From Flavobacteriaceae bacterium (GTDB lineage: Bacteria > Bacteroidota > Bacteroidia > Flavobacteriales > Flavobacteriaceae), in assembly GCA_009827225.1 (NCBI GenBank), contig WUAI01000001.1:62001-126000 (forward strand): DNA of 64,000 nucleotides. The letters run 5' to 3'. Below are positions 16,614 through 23,678 of this stretch, one piece after another. Numbering within the stretch: the first letter of the stretch is position 1; the number at the start of each line of letters is the position of its first letter. Below the pieces are notes generated by a model. That model was not told where the DNA came from, did not search any database, and was given only the letters and a program-made list of their open reading frames with translations. Both the position numbers and the translations under genes were made by a program.

Positions 16614-18005
16614 TTAGTCCTTAATGGTGATGGGTGCCTTGGTCAGATTAACCGTCACCTTATCACCGTTCTTTTTCTTGACGGAAATATTAAGGTCTTC
16701 CCGATTCTTCAACAAGCGAATCGCTTCCTTAGAAGTAATAGATTTTCCCTCCAGGAAAAAGCTTGCACCTTCCTTGGCCAATTGAGTTAGGTGCTCGATT
16801 GGGTTGGGCGGTGGAGGCGGTGGAGGAGGATCATCGGAACCAACGGCATCGGGTGCCGGTGGAGGAGGCGGAGGCGGGGGCACTACTTTGTTTCCCGATT
16901 TACTATTCACATCGTCTGGATCTGGTGGTGGAGGTGGCGGTGGCGGAATGCATTCAGGGAAAGGTTCGGCTGAGGCTTTTTGTGCCGGTGTCATGAGTTT
17001 GTAAATAATTTCCAGGCGTTTCAGGTCCTTTAATTTTATAACTCTGTCTTTAATGTTTACCGCATTATACTTTTTAGCCAATGCGTTGTACTCTTTGATC
17101 TGTTTAGCGGTAGCCCCTTCTTGATGAAGCGTCTCTTCAGTTTCCTTCGGAAGGATTTCTACCGAACTGAAACTGTACAGCAGGATTGAAAATAGCGGAA
17201 GCAACAACAGAAGCCGCAGGTTCCTTGAAAATAGCGATGTTTTAGTCTTCATAACTGTAAATCGTTTTTTGATTAATGAATAATTGATTGAATTTGCCAG
17301 GTTTGGCGCGACGGCATGTGATGAGTATGCCAGCAATATGTTTTGATATTCCGAAGTTTCGAAGCCACGATTTAAAACCGCATCATCCGCAAGGAATTCA
17401 TGGTTGAGCCGTATCGATCGGTTGAAGAATGGCAGCACGGGATTGAACCAGAAAAATATTTTTATAAACTCCAGTAAGAGGACATCAAGGCTATGCCATT
17501 GTTCGGCATGTGCCCGTTCGTGCAAAATAACTTCGTTTGGGATTTTCTTCGTTTCGTAACTCGATTTATGGAAGAAAATATAGTTAAGGAAGGTATGAGG
17601 AGAACGATCCTGTTTCAACAAAACATGGAATATATTTTGGTTTCTCAGTTTAGGGTTGAGCCTTATCTTTCTGATCATTCGCCGAAGGTTGATGACGAAT
17701 TTAAGCCCAAAGAATAGTACACCTCCTATATAAATGGTCCATAATACCGAGGGGAGATAAGAGTAGAGGTTTATGGTCTCCTGAAATGCCTCTACAGTCA
17801 TTATCGCATTCGATCCTACGGCACCTGAGGTTGTAGCCTCCACGTATCGAGTGAAGGTAATGAGTGGGATGGAAAGTGATAGCAATAATGATCCAAGTAG
17901 ATAAAACCGTTTCAATACATGTAACGAGGAGTTTTCCAATGCGATTTTATAAAAGGCAAAACAAATTCCTAAACAGGCCACCGATTTCAATACGTAAATC
18001 TCCAT
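16614..18005 (-). CDS. BlaR1-type M56 membrane metallopeptidase with poly-proline tail
   Basis: A 463-residue M56 protein. The N-terminal half has four membrane helices (about residues 3-20, 33-55, 90-110, 260-285) and the zinc-protease motif HERAH in a cytoplasmic segment, with a downstream Glu in LNHEFLADDAV. The extracytoplasmic part has no penicillin-binding domain. Instead it carries three runs of eight prolines (each ending in a P/D or P/N pair) near residues 355-405 and a short beta-like C-terminal domain ending in NLTKAPITIKD. By analogy with BlaR1 it would cleave or inactivate its BlaI-type repressor after sensing an envelope signal. It starts 2 bp after the BlaI-like gene, in one operon. 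Confidence 0.88.
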   Translation of the reverse strand: MEIYVLKSVACLGICFAFYKIALENSSLHVLKRFYLLGSLLLSLSIPLITFTRYVEATTSGAVGSNAIMTVEAFQETINLYSYLPSVLWTIYIGGVLFFGLKFVINLRRMIRKIRLNPKLRNQNIFHVLLKQDRSPHTFLNYIFFHKSSYETKKIPNEVILHERAHAEQWHSLDVLLLEFIKIFFWFNPVLPFFNRSIRLNHEFLADDAVLNRGFETSEYQNILLAYSSHAVAPNLANSINYSLIKKRFTVMKTKTSLFSRNLRLLLLLPLFSILLYSFSSVEILPKETEETLHQEGATAKQIKEYNALAKKYNAVNIKDRVIKLKDLKRLEIIYKLMTPAQKASAEPFPECIPPPPPPPPDPDDVNSKSGNKVVPPPPPPPPAPDAVGSDDPPPPPPPPNPIEHLTQLAKEGASFFLEGKSITSKEAIRLLKNREDLNISVKKKNGDKVTVNLTKAPITIKD

Positions 18006-18007
18006 AT

Positions 18008-18373
18008 CTATTTCTTTTTGATCTGTTCGTCTATCAAACTGCGAAGGTCTTCCAATTCTTCTTTGGTTAAATCTGTGGTTTCTGTAAAGAAAGAGGCAAA
18101 CTGCGAAGCATTATTATTAAAAAAATTCTTGATCAAACCATTCATATGCTTGGAGAAATAGTCCTTCTTTCTCACTAAGGGAAAGTACTCCCGGGATCGT
18201 CCCTTCTGTTTATAATCCACAAACTTTTTATCCTGCATCCGTTTAAGAAGAGTGGCAATAGTCGTGGCCGCCGGTTTCGGATCTTCATAAGCGTCTATAA
18301 GATCTTTCATGAAAGCACGCTTCTTCTTCCATAATATCTGCATGAGTTGTTCTTCGGAATTGGATAAAGCCAT
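18008..18373 (-). CDS. BlaI/MecI-family transcriptional repressor
   Basis: A 121-residue winged-helix repressor. The N-terminus (SNSEEQLMQILWKK), the recognition region (PAATTIATLLKRMQDKKFVDY) and the wing (SREYFPLV) match the BlaI/MecI family, and the C-terminal helices mediate dimerisation. I chose the ATG at 18373; a TTG two codons upstream is in frame. It lies 2 bp before the M56 peptidase gene and 16 bp downstream of two dyads that overlap promoter boxes, so it almost certainly represses its own operon until the M56 partner is activated. The signal is unlikely to be a beta-lactam because the sensor lacks the binding domain. Confidence 0.93.
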   Translation of the reverse strand: MALSNSEEQLMQILWKKKRAFMKDLIDAYEDPKPAATTIATLLKRMQDKKFVDYKQKGRSREYFPLVRKKDYFSKHMNGLIKNFFNNNASQFASFFTETTDLTKEELEDLRSLIDEQIKKK

Positions 18374-18389
18374 TTTCAAATGTTTAACT

Positions 18390-18431
18390 CTACAAATGTA
18401 GAATAATTTTTTAATTCTACAAACATAGAAT
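18390..18431 (-). promoter_or_regulatory. Tandem BlaI-type operator dyads overlapping promoter boxes
   Basis: Dyad 1 at 18390-18401 is CTACA-AA-TGTAG and contains the TACAnATGTA pattern of BlaI/MecI operators. Dyad 2 at 18414-18431 is ATTCTA-N6-TAGAAT with a TACA core. On the minus strand each dyad contains an exact TAnnTTTG box (TACATTTG at 18393-18400 and TATGTTTG at 18420-18427). Repressor binding would therefore directly cover the promoter of the blaI-like/M56 operon, 17-58 nt upstream of the start codon. Confidence 0.72.
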
Positions 18432-18502
18432 GAATTTTTTTTATCTTATCTGAAATGAGCTGCTTGCAGAAACCCGTGTTAGCGGTTGCAGCGGCATCCC
18501 CT

Positions 18503-18595
18503 GAAGTAGTCGTGAAGTGTGCTTTGCACTACTTCATCGGCACTACAGGGATACAGCGGAAGACGCGGTCCTTCGAAGCCCGCTAGGGCGAAGGA
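18503..18595. repeat. Structured intergenic element with two palindromes
   Basis: Between the M20 peptidase stop and the blaI promoter lies a GC-rich stretch with two inverted repeats: GAAGTAGT/ACTACTTC (18503-18535, 17-nt loop) and TCCTTC-GAA-GCCC-GCTA-GGGC-GAAGGA (18569-18595). No T-run follows, so it is not a simple terminator. Composition and compound folding are unlike the AT-rich intergenic DNA around it and suggest an interspersed palindromic repeat of REP type or a structured RNA. Confidence 0.5.
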
Positions 18596-18608
18596 TGAAA
18601 CACCCCAA

Positions 18609-19997
18609 TTATTGAGACATTTCTGTAAAGTATTTATAAAACTGTGGGATGGTTTCAATCCCTTTGAGGTAATTCCAAATACCGTAATGTTCGTTAGGAG
18701 AGTGAATGGCATCACTGTCCAGCCCGAATCCCATAAGGATGGTTTTGCTTTTGAGTTCCTTTTCGAAAAGTGCGACAATCGGAATACTTCCTCCACTTCG
18801 CTGCGGGATGGGAACTTTCCCGAAGGTCTCTTCGTACGCCTTCGACGCTGCCTGGTATCCGATGCTATCAATGGGAGTGACATATGCTTGTCCGCCGTGA
18901 TGCGGTTTCACTTCCAATCTCACTCCTTTGGGAGCGATATCGGTAAAGTGTTTCTGAAATAACTCGGTAATGCGTTCCCAATTCTGGTCGGGGACCAGTC
19001 GCATACTTATCTTAGCGTATGCCTTGCTCGCGATCACTGTTTTTGCACCTTCACCTATATATCCTCCCCATATTCCGTTCACGTCCAGCGTGGGGCGAAT
19101 GGAATTTCGTTCGTTGGTGGTATAGCCCGCTTCACCATACACATCTTCGATGTCCAGGGCATTTTTATAAGCTTCCTTGCTGAAAGGTGCTTCGGCCATC
19201 TTGGCTCTTTCTTCCGCACTTAAATTCTCCACTTCATCATAAAAACCGGGAATGGTGATGTGGTTATTCTCGTCGTGCAGCGATGCGATCATTTTGGTGA
19301 GCACGTTAATGGGATTGGCAACGGCACCTCCATAAAGGCCACTATGCAGGTCCCTGTTAGGACCTGTAACTTCCACTTCCACATAGCTCAAACCACGTAA
19401 TCCGGTCGTGATGGATGGAATGTCGTTCGCAATCATACCCGTATCACTGATGAGAATCACATCGTTGGCAAGTTTCTTCTGGTTGCGTTCCACGAACCAG
19501 CCGAGGCTTTCGCTACCCACTTCCTCTTCTCCTTCGATCATGAATTTCACATTGCAAGGCAACTGCCCGGTGGTGGTCATATATTCGAGGGCTTTTACGT
19601 GCATGTACATTTGTCCTTTATCGTCACAGCTTCCGCGAGCGAAGATGGCTCCTTCAGGATGTAATTCTGTTTTTTTGATGACCGGTTCGAACGGCGGACT
19701 GTCCCAGAGATCCAATGGATCCGGGGGTTGTACATCGTAATGCCCATACACCAGTACGGTAGGAAGCTTTGGATCAAGGATCTTTTCTCCATACACTATG
19801 GGATATCCGGGGGTTTCGCAAATTTCGACACTATCACAACCTGCTTTCTCAAGACTTTCCTTGATGACATCTGCAGTTCGAACAACGTCATTTTTATAAG
19901 CCGGATCGGCACTTATGGATGGTATTTTGAGTAATTCTAGTAGTTCATTAAGGAATCTCTCTTTATGTTCTTCGATATAGGGTTTGGCGCTCTTCAT
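18609..19997 (-). CDS. M20 family dipeptidase
   Basis: A 462-residue cytoplasmic zinc metallopeptidase of the M20/M25/M40 superfamily, of the length and type that cleave dipeptides (carnosinase/CNDP-like). Metal- and catalytic-site motifs are visible: VYGHYDVQPP, ARGSCDDKGQ, the general-base pair IEGEEEVGS, and AIHSPNEH near the C-terminus for the last metal ligand. The intervening dimerisation (lid) domain with HSGLYGG is also present. No signal peptide is seen. It is monocistronic, divergent from the Asp/Asn hydroxylase gene with a 76-bp gap. Confidence 0.93.
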   Translation of the reverse strand: MKSAKPYIEEHKERFLNELLELLKIPSISADPAYKNDVVRTADVIKESLEKAGCDSVEICETPGYPIVYGEKILDPKLPTVLVYGHYDVQPPDPLDLWDSPPFEPVIKKTELHPEGAIFARGSCDDKGQMYMHVKALEYMTTTGQLPCNVKFMIEGEEEVGSESLGWFVERNQKKLANDVILISDTGMIANDIPSITTGLRGLSYVEVEVTGPNRDLHSGLYGGAVANPINVLTKMIASLHDENNHITIPGFYDEVENLSAEERAKMAEAPFSKEAYKNALDIEDVYGEAGYTTNERNSIRPTLDVNGIWGGYIGEGAKTVIASKAYAKISMRLVPDQNWERITELFQKHFTDIAPKGVRLEVKPHHGGQAYVTPIDSIGYQAASKAYEETFGKVPIPQRSGGSIPIVALFEKELKSKTILMGFGLDSDAIHSPNEHYGIWNYLKGIETIPQFYKYFTEMSQ

Positions 19998-20073
19998 AAA
20001 CTGTATAAAATTTGTTTAAAAGTAGTGAAATTAACACTACCTTGGAGCGGTTGAGTCTTGAATTATTTGCCGA

Positions 20074-20754
20074 ATGAAATATGCACAATTGCCGTATCGA
20101 TTTGATGTGGAATTATTGAAACGAGACCTCGAGACTGCCCAACAGTTTCAGTTTCAGTCACATTACAACCAGAAGGATTTTGAAGGGTCCTGGACCAGTA
20201 TTTCTTTGCGTTCCGAGGACGGTGATGTTGGTAATGTGAAGGCATTTTCTGCAGACGGTCAATTCCGCGATACGAAGCTTCTTGCCCTCTGTAAATATTT
20301 CCAGGAGGTATTATCGGTCTTCGAATGCGAGCAGGAATCGGTACGCTTATTAAAACTCTCACCGGGCAGTGTTATCAAGGAACACAGCGATTTGGAACTC
20401 GGGTATAATAACGGCCGTTTTCGGATTCACATCCCAATTTGCACCAACCCTAATGTCACCTTTCATTTGGACGGTGAGCTGTTAGAGATGAAAGAAGGAA
20501 GCTGTTGGTATGGAGATTTCAATTTACCTCATAGGGTGTCGAATTTGGGAAGTGACGACCGGGTGCATCTGGTGATCGACAATTTGAGAAATCTATGGAG
20601 TGATGCCTTGTTTAAAAGACTGGGATTTGATTTTGAAGCCGAAACCAAAGGGCGGGATATTTCGGAAGAAACCAAACAAAGGATCATCGAGGAATTGGAA
20701 ACTCATAATACCCCGGAAGCACGGGCTTTAATTCGAGAGATCTTAAAGAGTTAA
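20074..20754 (+). CDS. Aspartyl/asparaginyl beta-hydroxylase domain protein
   Basis: A 226-residue 2-oxoglutarate/Fe(II)-dependent dioxygenase-like protein of the Asp_Arg_Hydrox family. The double-stranded beta-helix shows an HSD motif (KEHSDLELG, first metal His), the FRIHIPI strand with an Arg for the 2-oxoglutarate carboxylate, and LPHRVSNLG with the second metal His. The C-terminal 50 residues are helical and charged. These enzymes hydroxylate Asp, Asn or related substrates, and the bacterial targets are mostly unknown. No signal peptide, so it is cytoplasmic. The gene stands alone 77 bp before the tRNA-Leu gene. Confidence 0.85.
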   Translation: MKYAQLPYRFDVELLKRDLETAQQFQFQSHYNQKDFEGSWTSISLRSEDGDVGNVKAFSADGQFRDTKLLALCKYFQEVLSVFECEQESVRLLKLSPGSVIKEHSDLELGYNNGRFRIHIPICTNPNVTFHLDGELLEMKEGSCWYGDFNLPHRVSNLGSDDRVHLVIDNLRNLWSDALFKRLGFDFEAETKGRDISEETKQRIIEELETHNTPEARALIREILKS

Positions 20755-20787
20755 GGGGTTTCTCTCATTGTCAAATTTATTTTTTTA

Positions 20788-20821
20788 TTTGTTTAAATTT
20801 TCTGTGGAATGTTTATATTTG
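20788..20821 (+). promoter_or_regulatory. Promoter of the tRNA-Leu gene
   Basis: TTTG at 20788-20791 (-33 element) and TATATTTG at 20814-20821 (-7 element, exact TAnnTTTG) are separated by 22 bp, the Bacteroidota promoter layout. The tRNA begins 11 nt after the -7 box. Confidence 0.72.
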
Positions 20822-20831
20822 CCGTCCCTAA

Positions 20832-20913
20832 GCGGATGTGGTGGAACTGGTAGACACGCTAGACTTAGGATCTAGTGCCGCAAGGCGTGGGGGTTCGACT
20901 CCCTTCATCCGCA
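20832..20913 (+). tRNA. tRNA-Leu (anticodon TAG)
   Basis: An 82-nt type II tRNA. The acceptor stem pairs GCGGATG with CATCCGC, discriminator A at 20913. The anticodon stem is CTAGA/TCTAG around the loop CTTAGGA, giving anticodon TAG (reads CUA-family leucine codons). It has the long variable arm expected of tRNA-Leu (TGCCGCAAGGCG) and a T-loop GGTTCGACTC. CCA is not encoded. It has its own promoter upstream and a terminator downstream. Confidence 0.97.
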
Positions 20914-21050
20914 CTTCAAAAACTCGTTACGACAGTAACGAGTTTTTTTGTTTGATTCAGGGGTCGAACCGCCAGCGCACCCTCTGGCCCCTCGTTTGAA
21001 AAGGTCCGCAGGACCTTTACCACTCGGTCCCCCTTCATCCGCACTTCAAA
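20901..21050. repeat. Duplicated tRNA-Leu 3' end flanking a tRNA-like relic
   Basis: The 20 bases at 20901-20920, covering the last 13 nt of tRNA-Leu plus 7 flanking bases, recur exactly at 21031-21050. Between the copies are the tRNA terminator and about 80 bp that, on the minus strand, resemble tRNA parts: a D-arm-like ACCGAGTGGTAAAGG and a T-loop-like GGTTCGACC. The segment also holds the palindrome AAAGGTCC-GCA-GGACCTTT. A second terminator follows the second copy. This fits a decayed tandem tRNA copy or the remnant of an integration (att) event; it is not a functional tRNA. Confidence 0.65.
20921..20949 (+). terminator. Rho-independent terminator of tRNA-Leu
   Basis: Perfect 10-bp stem AACTCGTTAC/GTAACGAGTT with loop GACA, running into seven T. 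It begins 8 nt after the tRNA 3' end. Confidence 0.95.
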
Positions 21051-21078
21051 GCCCTTCTATAATATAGAAGGGCTTTTT
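21048..21078 (+). terminator. Terminator after the second tRNA 3'-end copy
   Basis: Perfect 13-bp stem AAAGCCCTTCTAT/ATAGAAGGGCTTT with a 3-nt loop and five T on the plus strand. On the minus strand it also lies 15 bp after the sulfatase stop codon, with three T following, so it may serve both directions. Confidence 0.85.
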
Positions 21079-21090
21079 GTTTGATTCTGT

Positions 21091-22746
21091 TTACTCATCG
21101 GTATCCTTAGTCGCCGTAGGATCGACGCCTGATACTTTGGGCCAGATGATCTCGTCGGGAACCGTTCCCAAAGCCTCCATACGCTGGGTGAGCTTTCGAT
21201 GTAGCCGTTGTCTTTCTTCTTCGTATCCTTTACTGAATTTCGGATGAGCCAGGTTCTTTGTCTCCAATGGGTCGTCCACCAAATTGTACATTTCGTATTC
21301 GGCAGGGGTTCCGGTGGCTGTATCATAGTACACCGCATATTTCCAATCCTTTTCTATAATGGCTCGGATACGGGCCGGTTCGGAAACCGGGTAGGAGGTA
21401 TCGTAATCGTCGTAGGTGAAGTGTAGGCAGTCCTGTACTTCAATTTTCGGATCGCTCAGAATAGGCGACAGGTCTTTTCCCTTAAAGGTCCATCGATCCC
21501 GATCGGGAGCGCCCACGAGGTTGGTAAGTGTGGGCAGCACATCCACTAATCCTGCCAATGAATCGGTTACCACTGGTTTCGGGAACAAAATCGGGTTTGA
21601 AAAGATGAGTGGAACTTTGATGGCTTCGTCGTACATAACCTCCAGCTTTTGTCGAAGACCTCCGTGAGACAATCCCATTTCTCCATGATCGCTTACTCGA
21701 ACAATAATAGTATCATCAGTGAATCCATTTTTATCCAAAGCATGAAGAACCTTCCCAATTTCTTTGTCTACCACGGTATTGAGATAGGCATAGAACCGAA
21801 CGTAATTAAGTTTTTCCTCTTTGGTCTTCAAGAATCCCATTCCCATATCGAGAGCCATTTTTACACTTTTCTGTACCGAAGGTTTGGTATCCAGATCTTC
21901 ATGCACAGTGGGAGGTAAATCGATGGGCAGGTCTTTGAAATCATCCAGGTTATAACCTCCCTGAACATATATAGGGTCTTCATCTTCATTGGCCGATCCG
22001 GTTCCCGGATACGATAATACGTCGTGCGGATTCACCAGTGAAACAATCAGACAGAACGGTTTTTCCGAATCATAAGTATTCAAAAAATTGAGGACACTTC
22101 GTTCTTTGGCGAGTTTTTGTTGGGTATCGTTTAACTCCAGTCCATCTGCTGTTCCATGTCCGTCCACAAATCGTCCGTCGTTGTTAATTTCGCCGCCCCC
22201 CATGTCGCTGGCAGTAATGGTGTCACCTGCATCCGGCGGGTTCCATCCATGGAAGCCCCATCGCTCTGCAATATGAGGAATGTCCAGGTCTGTCCACTGC
22301 AGTTGTGCCTCTCCGGAAGCCGGATCATCCGTATTATAATAAACGGGTTTGGTAAGATGCCACTTGCCTTTGTATTCCACATGGTATCCTGCCGATTGCA
22401 TGATCCTGGCCATACTTTGGGTGCTGCTCTTAAATATTCCCTGCAAATCACGAGCAGTGGTTGTAGTCTGTGTAGCAGATATATTAAATGATTTATTGGT
22501 AGTACTTAAAACCTCTGTAACTCCGTGCTGAGAAGGATACAAACCGGTAAAAAAAGTGGTTCGGCTTGGTGAACACATACAGGTACTGCTGTAGGCACGG
22601 TTAAATGTGATCCCATTTTTCATGAGCCGGGCCATATTAGGCAGATTCTTCGCTGCCCAGCCGGGAGGCCAGTGTTGGACATGACGTTGTTGATCCGTCA
22701 TAATGATAAGGATGTTGGGCTTCTTGGGTAAATCTTCAATTGCCAT
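21091..22746 (-). CDS. Type I sulfatase (formylglycine-dependent), no signal peptide
   Basis: A 551-residue alkaline-phosphatase-superfamily sulfatase. The metal-binding start NILIIMTDQQRH and the activation motif CSPSR with Cys58 (converted to formylglycine by a maturase) are clear, followed by TGLYPSQHGV; a second metal site is present in VSDHGEMGLSHGG. The length is typical. Unlike most Bacteroidota polysaccharide sulfatases it has no signal peptide (start MAIEDLPKKPN), so it should act in the cytoplasm. Substrate unknown; choline-sulfatase-like or aryl-sulfatase activity is possible. No polysaccharide utilisation locus surrounds it, and no maturase gene is in the window. Confidence 0.93.
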   Translation of the reverse strand: MAIEDLPKKPNILIIMTDQQRHVQHWPPGWAAKNLPNMARLMKNGITFNRAYSSTCMCSPSRTTFFTGLYPSQHGVTEVLSTTNKSFNISATQTTTTARDLQGIFKSSTQSMARIMQSAGYHVEYKGKWHLTKPVYYNTDDPASGEAQLQWTDLDIPHIAERWGFHGWNPPDAGDTITASDMGGGEINNDGRFVDGHGTADGLELNDTQQKLAKERSVLNFLNTYDSEKPFCLIVSLVNPHDVLSYPGTGSANEDEDPIYVQGGYNLDDFKDLPIDLPPTVHEDLDTKPSVQKSVKMALDMGMGFLKTKEEKLNYVRFYAYLNTVVDKEIGKVLHALDKNGFTDDTIIVRVSDHGEMGLSHGGLRQKLEVMYDEAIKVPLIFSNPILFPKPVVTDSLAGLVDVLPTLTNLVGAPDRDRWTFKGKDLSPILSDPKIEVQDCLHFTYDDYDTSYPVSEPARIRAIIEKDWKYAVYYDTATGTPAEYEMYNLVDDPLETKNLAHPKFSKGYEEERQRLHRKLTQRMEALGTVPDEIIWPKVSGVDPTATKDTDE

Positions 22747-22827
22747 AATGAATGAATATTAAGTTAGTTAGCGAATATGGATCCAGTCGCAACTTTCGAA
22801 GACTAATTAAGGGGAGGTCTAATAAAT

Positions 22828-22956
22828 ATGAAACCAGAAAAGATTGAAAAAAGGAGAGCTGTCGTGAAGACTATTGATCAATCGTACATTCTATGCCAAA
22901 ATCGACATTCCTTAAAATTACAAAAATATATTGATTATGAGACAGTTAAGTTTTAG
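22828..22956 (+). CDS. Candidate small ORF, 42 residues
   Basis: In the 431-bp gap between the sulfatase start and the next annotated membrane-protein gene, an ATG at 22828 opens a 42-codon frame ending in TAG. A Shine-Dalgarno-like GGGGAGG lies 10 nt upstream, unusual for this AT-rich neighbourhood. The peptide is basic and soluble (begins MKPEKIEKRRAVVKT, one Cys). I recognise no family, and codon evidence is too short to judge, so it may be a chance frame. Confidence 0.25.
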   Translation: MKPEKIEKRRAVVKTIDQSYILCQNRHSLKLQKYIDYETVKF

Positions 22957-23032
22957 CATCCAACTAGTTTATTCCGCTTTTTTATTTCCACAAAATTTTT
23001 GATACCTTCGGAAGAACCTAAAAACTAATTCT

Positions 23033-23116
23033 ATGGGAGTAGGCGGACTTGTAATGGCTAGTATAGCCATATGCCTTGCACTTGTGATCATAATTGAGAT
23101 ACAAGAGCGAATATAA
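23033..23116 (+). CDS. Candidate 27-residue single-span membrane peptide
   Basis: The frame from ATG 23033 to TAA 23114-23116 encodes 27 residues, with about 16 consecutive hydrophobic residues (LVMASIAICLALVIII) followed by a charged end (EIQERI). A near-consensus -7 box (TACCTTCG, one mismatch from TAnnTTTG) lies about 20 nt upstream, and the leader AAAAACTAATTCT is AT-rich as is usual for flavobacterial start sites. The GC-rich hairpin 22 bp downstream could end transcription. This looks like a real small membrane protein, but there is no homology evidence. Confidence 0.42.
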   Translation: MGVGGLVMASIAICLALVIIIEIQERI

Positions 23117-23131
23117 TCTGAATTCTTACAC

Positions 23132-23159
23132 AAAAAAACCCCGACACTATGGCCGGGGT
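23132..23159 (-). terminator. Rho-independent terminator of the 4-TM protein gene
   Basis: On the minus strand, stem ACCCCG/CGGGGT with a 10-nt loop is followed by seven T. It lies 18 bp beyond the stop codon of the gene at 23178. Confidence 0.8.
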
Positions 23160-23177
23160 ATTTCTTCTGTTTTTTCT

Positions 23178-23591
23178 TTAAGCCATTTTCTTATAAATGA
23201 GTCCGGCCAATAAGCCCATGACCACAAAGAAGATTAAATAAATCACAAAGTTCACCAATGAACCATGCAGGTTGAGCATGTTGGCAGTGGCAAAGTCGAT
23301 GAGCCCTTCTCCAAGTCCGATCATGATAGCGGCAAGGAGTCCTAAGCCCATCCCACTATTAATTCCATAGTTTGATTCTCCAAACTTTCGATAGATGGAC
23401 GAAAATCCGAACCCTTGAATCAAACAACCGATGGCAAGATATACCATATCCGGTGGATCTTTCATCAATCCTGCGGTCATGATATGATCTTCCATTAAAG
23501 GTTCGGCCAGAATTCCCCATAAAAGGAATCCGCCTGCCATTCCCCAAATAGCAGTTACAAGTGTGCTCACTAAATTAGCTTTTGAAAACAT
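23178..23591 (-). CDS. Four-helix membrane protein of unknown function
   Basis: A 137-residue hydrophobic protein with four predicted membrane helices, at about residues 9-28, 48-64, 80-98 and 110-133. Conserved-looking Gly-rich packing motifs occur (GMAGGFLLWG, INSGMGLGLLAA). I do not recognise the family. It stands alone, divergent from the flavoprotein gene with an 87-bp gap, and is closed by a clear terminator. Paired acidic and His residues (MEDHIM) lie in the first loop. The coding assignment is safe because of length, topology and terminator; function is open. Confidence 0.75.
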   Translation of the reverse strand: MFSKANLVSTLVTAIWGMAGGFLLWGILAEPLMEDHIMTAGLMKDPPDMVYLAIGCLIQGFGFSSIYRKFGESNYGINSGMGLGLLAAIMIGLGEGLIDFATANMLNLHGSLVNFVIYLIFFVVMGLLAGLIYKKMA

Positions 23592-23678
23592 AATGTGCTG
23601 GTTTTGTTGTTAGTACGTCCAATTTACGAAATAATTTTAACAGAATATTTCTGTATGAATATTCCGTAAATTTGAGAC

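Noticed and set aside
16763-17004. Gly- and Arg-rich plus-strand frames opposite the M56 gene
   Set aside because: They are the reverse of the poly-proline codons of the M56 protein, hence open by composition only.
18479-18883. A 134-codon minus-strand frame across the M20 3' end and the intergenic palindromes
   Set aside because: It overlaps the well-supported M20 gene in another frame and its C-terminal part is the repeat element; no start context or family.
20950-21030. Possible second functional tRNA downstream of tRNA-Leu
   Set aside because: No complete acceptor, D, anticodon and T stems can be drawn on either strand; only fragments resemble tRNA, so it is listed as a relic.
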